Source: Cycas panzhihuaensis (taxonomy: Eukaryota > Cycadophyta). Taken from it: 64,000 bases of DNA. Of the stretch, positions 58,100 to 64,000 are shown piece after piece. The stretch covers positions 112,785,741 through 112,849,740 of the forward strand of contig CM041465.1 in NCBI GenBank assembly GCA_023213395.1, in the 5' to 3' direction. The notes under the pieces were generated by a model. The model did no database searches, was not told the DNA's origin, and worked only from the letters and a program-made list of their open reading frames with translations. The translations under genes and the position numbers were made by a program. How positions within the stretch are numbered: the stretch's first letter is position 1; each line of letters opens with the position of its first letter.

Positions 58100-59960
58100 C
58101 ATGTTACATATATCTGTGATACATACTAAAGGCTTATAAAATGCATCGTATGATCCTCCTACCTCCCATGAAGTGTATCATATATTCATCATCCCTCTGA
58201 CTCCTGATGAGATCCCTAAGGTACATCTAGGCATGCTCTCTTCCTCCTGCTCAAAGTTCCTCCATGTGTAGACTCTCCTCTAGGTAGGAGGTGGTATCAT
58301 TGTTGTTGTACTATAGTGTTAGGCAATGGAGTTTACCTAGATCCCACTTGAGCTAATATCATCCTCTATAGATGTCTCCTCTCCTCCTTGCATACCCTCA
58401 GCTCCAGCTCTCATCACTGTAGCTCTACCCTCATATCCATATAGAGGTCTTGACCTCTGAGTACATGGCTATAAAAATCTATACGGTGTCCTAGAAATCT
58501 ATGATCCACTACATTCCAAGTGGAACCTCATCTGATGCTGGAATATAAAGAAATATCACCTCTAGGGTCCTCTAAACCTCCCTCAGTATAACTATCTTGT
58601 CACCTATCTAATAGAAACATGTCATATGTGATCAGTCCCTCAAAAATGAAAATAAGCTTTCAAAATAAAAGGAATATAATACAATGTAAGAAATAAACCA
58701 ATTAAACCACATACCTAGAGATCCTCTTGCTACTGGTTCTCCACTTAGTACTTCCCCTGTCGGTGGCACCTCTCCTCTATGTGGCTCCTAGTAAGCCTCT
58801 TGTATAACTCCTCCCTCAACAACTCCACTCCCTCCATCCCTACCCTAGTCATTGGAAGACCCTAACTCCATGCTCTGAATAGAGCCTCCTCTCCCCTCTA
58901 TAAGTGCTCCACCTCCTTGTATGAGCACCTAATAACTACCTCCTCTTCCACCACTAAAGGAGGTACCTCCTCATCCCACCTCCTCTCCTTGTTTGCCACC
59001 TCTACCATCATATGCTCCTCTATCACATCCTCCTCCTCTCCCTCTCCTTACTGTAGAAGCCTCCTTTATCACTACCATCTCTGCGATGTGCATCTTGTCA
59101 TTATTCCACATTGGGAACCTAGCATATGTATCTTCAATCAGTTGTATCCTCATCATCCTACTAAGAAGGGGACTATGTGTGGTCCTTGTGATGATGGTTG
59201 GTCTGTTATGAATCCAAGATCTCATATGCCACTTGTTCATTCCTAGATCCATCAGTGTCAGCTCTCCTAACTCTCCTCCTAGCTAGACCAATGGAATATG
59301 GTCATAGAGCCAACACAAAAGAATAGAACCGTAGGAGAAGCCATCCCTCCCTATCCTTTAGATCCTCGATAACTGATGACTGATACTACCCATAACATAT
59401 TGCCCCCAATTGATCTAGATACCTTGCTTACATCACCATACTATCCCTATCCACTAAACTTGGATTTCTATAAAGTTTTATATCCTGGTTTTCTAATAGG
59501 TAATGATAAGGGCGATGATCCTCCTCACTATTGGAACATCTCTTATTGTCCTGATGGCCTCGATGGAGATCCTATGCTAATCTATTTAATCAACAAATCC
59601 TATCAAGTAGGTACTACAAGCCATCTAAGACTCCTCATCTATCACCCTAATGAGGTATACCCTCTCCCCATGCTAACTGATGTCTAAGATCCTCCCCACA
59701 TCCCTTAGAGTGATCTTAAGGTCTCTGATCACTCGTACCCTAAATACATTATAACCTGGGATCTAACAACTTATAAAATCATGTAGAATCTCATGCTCCA
59801 TCATGAGTTGGGTGGATCCTCTCACCCGTATGAGGCCACATGCTTGTAATATGCTCCATCCTACCTTATCCAGTTGATTGAGAAGCTCTCTAATAACTAT
59901 CCCTTCATTCTGGTGAGTCTCCACTCTCTCAAGGGTCTGCATCACATCAATTTCAACCTT
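58100..59960 (-). pseudogene. antisense PMD gene of element E
   Basis: The minus strand starts near 59945 with ETHQNEGIVIRELLNQLDKV, then GWSILQACGLIRVRGSTQLM. Next comes HDFISC, a stop where a W codon is expected (TAG for TGG), then IPGYNVFRVRVIRDLKITLR and DVGRILDIS. This fits the PMD signature W-x-P-x-x-x-x-F-x-x-x-x-x-x-x-T-L-x-D-V. Downstream, at 58971-59252, a basic/glycine-rich tail (RRGRGGGCDRGAYDGRGGKQ) follows. It is weaker than in C and D but in the same place and orientation. Several stops. Confidence 0.6.
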
Positions 59961-60049
59961 TTAGTAGCTTCTTCAAATTAAAAAATTTAAGTTTTTCAAG
60001 TTTTATTTGTTAAAATCTTAAAAATCCACCCATCTAATCAAAAAATATA

Positions 60050-60167
60050 GTTATACTATGAAAAATATAGTTTCATAGTGAAAAACACAGTTTCATAATA
60101 AAAATGTAGTTTCATAGTGAAAAATGTGACTTCTTCCGATGGCCCTAAAATTGAAGTCATATTTTTC
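60050..60167 (-). repeat. short tandem units and hairpin upstream of the PMD coding region in E
   Basis: 60050-60120 has four or five units of about 20 bp (GTGAAAAATATAGTTTCATA type). 60119-60133 and 60153-60167 form 15-bp arms, GAAAAATGTGACTTC/GAAGTCATATTTTTC, with one wobble around 19 nt. The arm words recur in the LTR palindromes (GAAAAATATGAC at 46894-46905). Confidence 0.7.
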
Positions 60168-60409
60168 ATCTGGAAATCATGTTTTTAGTGCATTAGCTAT
60201 ACTTTTTATACTACATCATCATATTTTTTATTAAAAAACTAAAAAACAAAAAAAAATAAAGCACTTCACTTACTGGGTACCTCACTCTCTGCTCCATCTC
60301 AATGCTTGGAGTCCCACAGATCTGGTCCCCTATCTAAAGGAGCTCATAGCCACTTTAGAAAGTAAAGTGATCATCTCTAGAACTCTCATTTTCTCCTCCT
60401 CTCACACGT

Positions 60410-60449
60410 GAAAATGAAATTCTTCTTCCTTTATTTTCTCACATATAAA
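60410..60449 (-). promoter_or_regulatory. core promoter remnant of the antisense PMD gene in E
   Basis: On the minus strand TTTATATG (60449-60442) is followed 27 nt later by GAATTTCATTTTC (60422-60410), close to the GGATTCATTTTC of C and D. Weaker than the other two but in the same position relative to the hairpin and PMD. Confidence 0.5.
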
Positions 60450-60734
60450 GAGGCTTTCTTCACACTTTTTCTCTGCTGAATCTTATAAGGTACCCATAGA
60501 GTTTATTAAAGCATAATCTACCCTAGTTTGACTATTATTCTCACCAAATCAAGCTTAAAATGTCAAAAATATATACATTTACTTTGATAAGGCCCAAATT
60601 ATTTTTTATTATATGATGGGGATTATTGGAGCTCTTTCTTCCCTTTGGAGATGTGATTCATTACTAGATTCTACCTCATATATTAATTTTTATATTTATC
60701 TTCAAAGGGAGCAATTCTAAGCTTTCATCTACCT

Positions 60735-61215
60735 ATTAATGAGTATAAACTATGACAACGCCTTAGCTCTAAACCTCCTTTCACCCATTAATGAGTCTAA
60801 ACTATGACAAGGCCTTAGCTTCAAACCTCCTTTCACCTATTAATGAGCTAAAACTATGATAGGATTCTAACTTCGAGCTTTCATCTACCTATTAATGAGT
60901 CTAAACTATAATAAGGCCTTCTCTTTGAACCTCTTTTCACTTATTAATGAGCTAAAACTATGATAAGATTCATGCTCTAAGGCCTTCATACCTGTTAATG
61001 AGCCTAAACTATGATAGAGATCCCTCTGAACTTGATTGTTAATGAGGTTAAAAGATGATAATTAGCTTCCAAAAGCCCTCATCCCATTAACAAGGCTAAA
61101 CTATGATGGGTTTACTCTAAAAAGTCACCTACTAATGAGCTAGTAAACTATGACAATCTACTTTTTTTTCTTTGATAAAAAGACTTCCCTTAGATATATG
61201 GTTAAAGAGAGATAA
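60735..61215 (+). repeat. tandem array of about ten TTAATGAGxxTAAACTATGA units
   Basis: Units start near 60736, 60787, 60838, 60889, 60940, 60993, 61037, 61083, 61130 and 61190. The period is about 51 bp for the first five, then shrinks to about 45 bp. The core is TTAATGAGTCTAAACTATGA, with spacers rich in CCTTTCACC. The third unit shares TAATGAGCTAAAACTATG exactly with the post-integrase site at 55873. Confidence 0.85.
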
Positions 61216-61234
61216 ACTATGACCAAGTGTATAG

Positions 61235-61600
61235 TATAGGCCCATCTAGTTTATGGGTATTTGATGAAAGACCCATCTAGTTTATGGGCAATAGGTAATA
61301 TTTTTTTGGTGATGCAGTCTCATCTAGTTTGTAGCCATATTATATGATAGGAAAGTCCCATCCAGTTTGTGGGCACTAGGTAAGTATTTGGTGATCGATA
61401 CCCAATCCTTTTTTGGTAGGTTTCTCTAGTAATGATATGTACCCAGTCATTTTTAGATAGGTTTTTAGGGATGTTGGTTAATGGTTAGTCTTTTTAGGTA
61501 AATTTACAGAGATTAGGTGCCTAGTCCTTTTGGGCAAGATATGTAAATAGTTATGTTTTGATCAGAGTTACCCAACCTTTTTGGGAAGATTTATGAGTAG
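61235..61600 (+). repeat. two further short tandem arrays before the 3' LTR of E
   Basis: 61238-61380: four units containing CCCATCTAGTTTATGGGC or close variants, spaced 30-55 bp. 61398-61600: five units containing TACCCAATCCTTTTTTGG or close variants with GTAGGTTT, spaced about 50 bp. No coding capacity. Confidence 0.7.
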
Positions 61601-61778
61601 GAATTCTATTGAATTTAGTTGTCATGTGGATTTCATTTCTAGATAGATCATAAAGTGGTACTACCTCATCATCCATACATTTCATTTGATTCCTATTACC
61701 CTAGTTAGAATGATAAACACTTGCATCACTTCCATCTCTCACCATCCTATTTCTCTTTCTAGAATAGGAGCCTTAGGT

Positions 61779-61791
61779 GTCAAGGGGCAAA
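61779..61791 (+). other. polypurine tract candidate of element E
   Basis: GTCAAGGGGCAAA immediately before the 3' LTR start TGTTTCAAC. Short but purine-rich and in the expected position for plus-strand priming. Confidence 0.5.
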
Positions 61792-64000
61792 TGTTTCAAC
61801 AAAACCTAGCCTCTTCGTTTGTATTTGATTTTTATTAGTAAGTTGGTACATGTTATATGATTTCATAGAAGGTAATTCATAGATGTTGGTTGTATTTAGT
61901 ATAATAGGCTATGTTTTGTAAGAGTAATGCATGAATTTTAATTGATGAAATATAATGAATATTAGTGTGACTTGTATTTTTGCTTCTATCAATCGATGAT
62001 ATAAACTATGGCACCAGAAGTTTACTTTATGCACAAATTAACCTTATTCTTCTTTCAAAGTTTGTTATTTTCATTTTATATTTAAGATTTCACCTAAAAT
62101 TTTGTTATTTGGCATCTTTCTGGGCTCGTACTTAATGTATTTCACCTAATTTTGGGCTTATTTACTACTTGATGAAGTCATTTTCATGATTAAATCTTTA
62201 TTAAATATCAATTTTTAACCAATATTTGACTCCACTATTATTATGTTCTTGGCACTACCAAAAATGTGACAGATCATGTTTTTAAAACAAAGTCACATTT
62301 TTGGTTGGTGAAAAATGTGACTGATCATGTTTTTCATTATCATGCAATGAAAACTCAAGTAGTGCATTAAAATTTTATATGCTACCACCCATATTTAGTG
62401 GGATTTGATTCTTTTGATGCTTAAAAGTGATTGAGAGTCTTTTGTTGATTATAAGGGAATAAGTTAGAGGGGATTTTGACCCAAGTTTTATGAGATTGTT
62501 TGAAGTTTTTGGAGATTTCTTGAGAACTATTACTGTGAGGTTGAAAAACGTGATTTCTAGAAGACTGTTGGGTAAAATCTTAGAGAAGCTTTGTCCCTGC
62601 TTTATTACTATTGAATTGTTAATGGTATAAGCTTCTATTTTCTTAAATCTTCATCAGGTTTTTGCTTCAAACTTATTTTGATTTGGTAAGATCTTTCCTA
62701 TTGTATTCCTAACTTATTTCATGGTGCTTTAAAGGTGATTTTGGCTTAGAAACTTTTATTTTTATTAGTTGATTATTGTAGTATTCTTGTCTTGGTTTTG
62801 GATACTAAAATACATAATAAAAGATCAACCCTTTATGGGATTTCTTAAGGGTAGATTTGGGGGGAGCATGGTCATCTCTCCACCATACATCTAGTTATTC
62901 CTACCCACTGTCTTACAACAATTTATATTTCAGTTCATTTGCTGCTCTCTTTTGGAATTATTTAGCTCTAGTTTGACCTCTTTTAAGTGTTGTTCTTCAT
63001 TCTTTGATCTCGCTTTGAAGGAATGTTTATGGAAATGTTGGTCAATTGAAAAGAAAACTACCATTCCGAGGCATTCTTCATAATAGTAAAGAAATTCTTA
63101 TATGTCTATGTGATTTCATACACTTTTATTTTGAAGATTAGCTTCATTATCTTGAGAATCAAAAGTTGAGAATGTTGTTTAGTTAAAATACTTCTGATTT
63201 TCAGTTTTGCATAGTGTTCAAGGATATTTTTGTAGCTCTTACTACTGCAATTGTGATATAACCTATGGGGACTAGTCTTGTATGAATGATTATTGATCAA
63301 ATTTGTGATATACTTATCATTTCATAAGTCTAAAAATTATCAGAAAAATAGTAGTAGTTTCTTTTAATAATCTCTCTTTTTTGTGCATTATTTCATTACT
63401 TTTTAAAGAGAACTGGTTGCATGCATTAAGGTTGAAGCATATTGGCTAGGTTTGCATGTTGATTAATCTCTTTTAAAAGAATTTTACATAAAAATCATAT
63501 AGTGAATTTTAGATTTTGAGTAGCATCATCTCTTTTGAAGTGAAACATGCATATTGCATATAGGAAAGTTGTCTCATAATTGCATGTGCATCTTTCATTT
63601 TGAAAATATAAAGAAGAAAAAGAAAAAGACCTTGCATGCATTGTTTCTTATTTGTTTGGTTTTCATATTAAAAAAAAAAGAAAGGTTCATGTGAGTTTGA
63701 TCTTATAGTTTCTTTGGTTGTATTGTCTTGCTCTCTTAGATTTATATCTTTGCAATCATATAAAAAAAAAAAATCTATAAAGGAGAAAAGACAATAAAAG
63801 GAAAAATAAACAAAGTAAATACAAATGAAGGCAAGAAACCAAAATAAGATAAACTAGCTTTCCATTAGCTTACCCTCTCTCACATCTAAGTAAAACTCAA
63901 AAGGTTAAAAGAATTACATGAAAGGAATCCATGAGAAGGATATTAAGTATATTGTAAGTACAAATCCAAACTTAGAACTCCGTCATCAAGTCATATAGGT
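61792..64000 (+). repeat. 3' LTR of element E, truncated by window end
   Basis: It starts TGTTTCAACAAAACCTAGCC and aligns with the 5' LTR from 46366. The window ends about 270 bp before the expected LTR end. It shares the palindrome cluster at 62250-62345 in a more diverged form. Confidence 0.88.

Larger units (their letters stand above)
46366..64000 (+). mobile_element. element E, AT-rich Tat-type element, right end outside window
   Basis: Plus-strand element inserted in copia integrase. The 5' LTR is 46366-48841 and the 3' LTR starts at 61792 and is cut by the window end. In order: primer-binding site, gag, protease, RT, RNase H, integrase, second RNase H, antisense PMD gene, repeat arrays, 3' LTR. 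It is more AT-rich and more mutated than D, and lacks the RT deletion. CTAGT (46361-46365) would be the left target-site copy; the partner is outside the window. Confidence 0.88.

Noticed and set aside
59376-59687. 103-codon plus-strand frame in E
   Set aside because: It overlaps the antisense PMD-like region on the other strand and has no counterpart in C or D. Probably a shadow.
60735-61215. CRISPR-like repeat-spacer pattern
   Set aside because: The spacers are themselves repeated and degrade gradually, and the setting is a plant retrotransposon. It is an ordinary tandem array.
1-64000. tRNA, rRNA or host single-copy genes
   Set aside because: No cloverleaf with A/B boxes, no rRNA-like segment and no non-transposon domain was recognised in any stretch. 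A covariance-model scan would settle small RNAs.

Overview
The window looks like plant nuclear, transposon-packed DNA. I found no host protein gene, rRNA, tRNA or CRISPR array. Everything recognisable belongs to LTR retrotransposons: one old Ty1/copia element, and a set of large Ty3/gypsy elements of the Tat type inserted into it. Tat type is inferred from the gag and pol sequence style, the TGGTGACCATACTGGGGA-like primer-binding site, LTRs of about 2.4-2.75 kb, and additional genes between integrase and the 3' LTR. The species cannot be read from the window.

Layout. (1) 1-29654, minus strand: a tandem array that shares LTRs, [internal A]-LTR-[internal B]-LTR-[internal C]-LTR. A runs off the left edge. 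B is a short derivative that lost both the RT-integrase core and the antisense gene. C is the most complete and carries gag, protease, RT, RNase H, integrase, an antisense plant-mobile-domain (PMD) gene and a second RNase H. (2) 29655-30725, minus strand: the 3' part of the copia pol (end of RT, RNase H). (3) 30726-45274, plus strand: element D, 14.5 kb, complete with two LTRs and a GTCAT target-site duplication, but with RT and most of integrase deleted. (4) 45275-46365, minus strand: the preceding part of the same copia pol (end of integrase, first half of RT), so D split it. (5) 46366-64000, plus strand: element E, AT-rich and heavily mutated, again inserted into the copia integrase. It runs off the right edge inside its 3' LTR.

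The most interesting content is the region between integrase and the 3' LTR of C, D and E. All three hold (a) a gene on the strand opposite to the element, encoding a PMD-like protein; (b) a core promoter for that gene, a TATA box followed 26-27 nt later by a GGATTCATTTTC-like motif; (c) between promoter and PMD, strong inverted repeats whose arms differ between families but remain paired, and which resemble inverted repeats in the LTR of the same family; and (d) a second RNase H on the sense strand, downstream of integrase. In C the antisense gene also has a good GT-AG intron. The order of (a) and (d) is swapped in E relative to C and D. I read this as a retrotransposon that carries its own separately promoted antisense cargo gene. 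PMD proteins and additional antisense ORFs are already associated with plant transposons, so the novelty is in the promoter, hairpin and RNase H arrangement.

All copies appear dead in the form shown. D and E are damaged mainly by in-frame stops that look like C-to-T decay. A, B and, less so, C are damaged by many 1-3 nt indels, some of which may be sequencing or assembly errors. Coordinates of domains inside broken genes are approximate, because they come from reading translations by eye.
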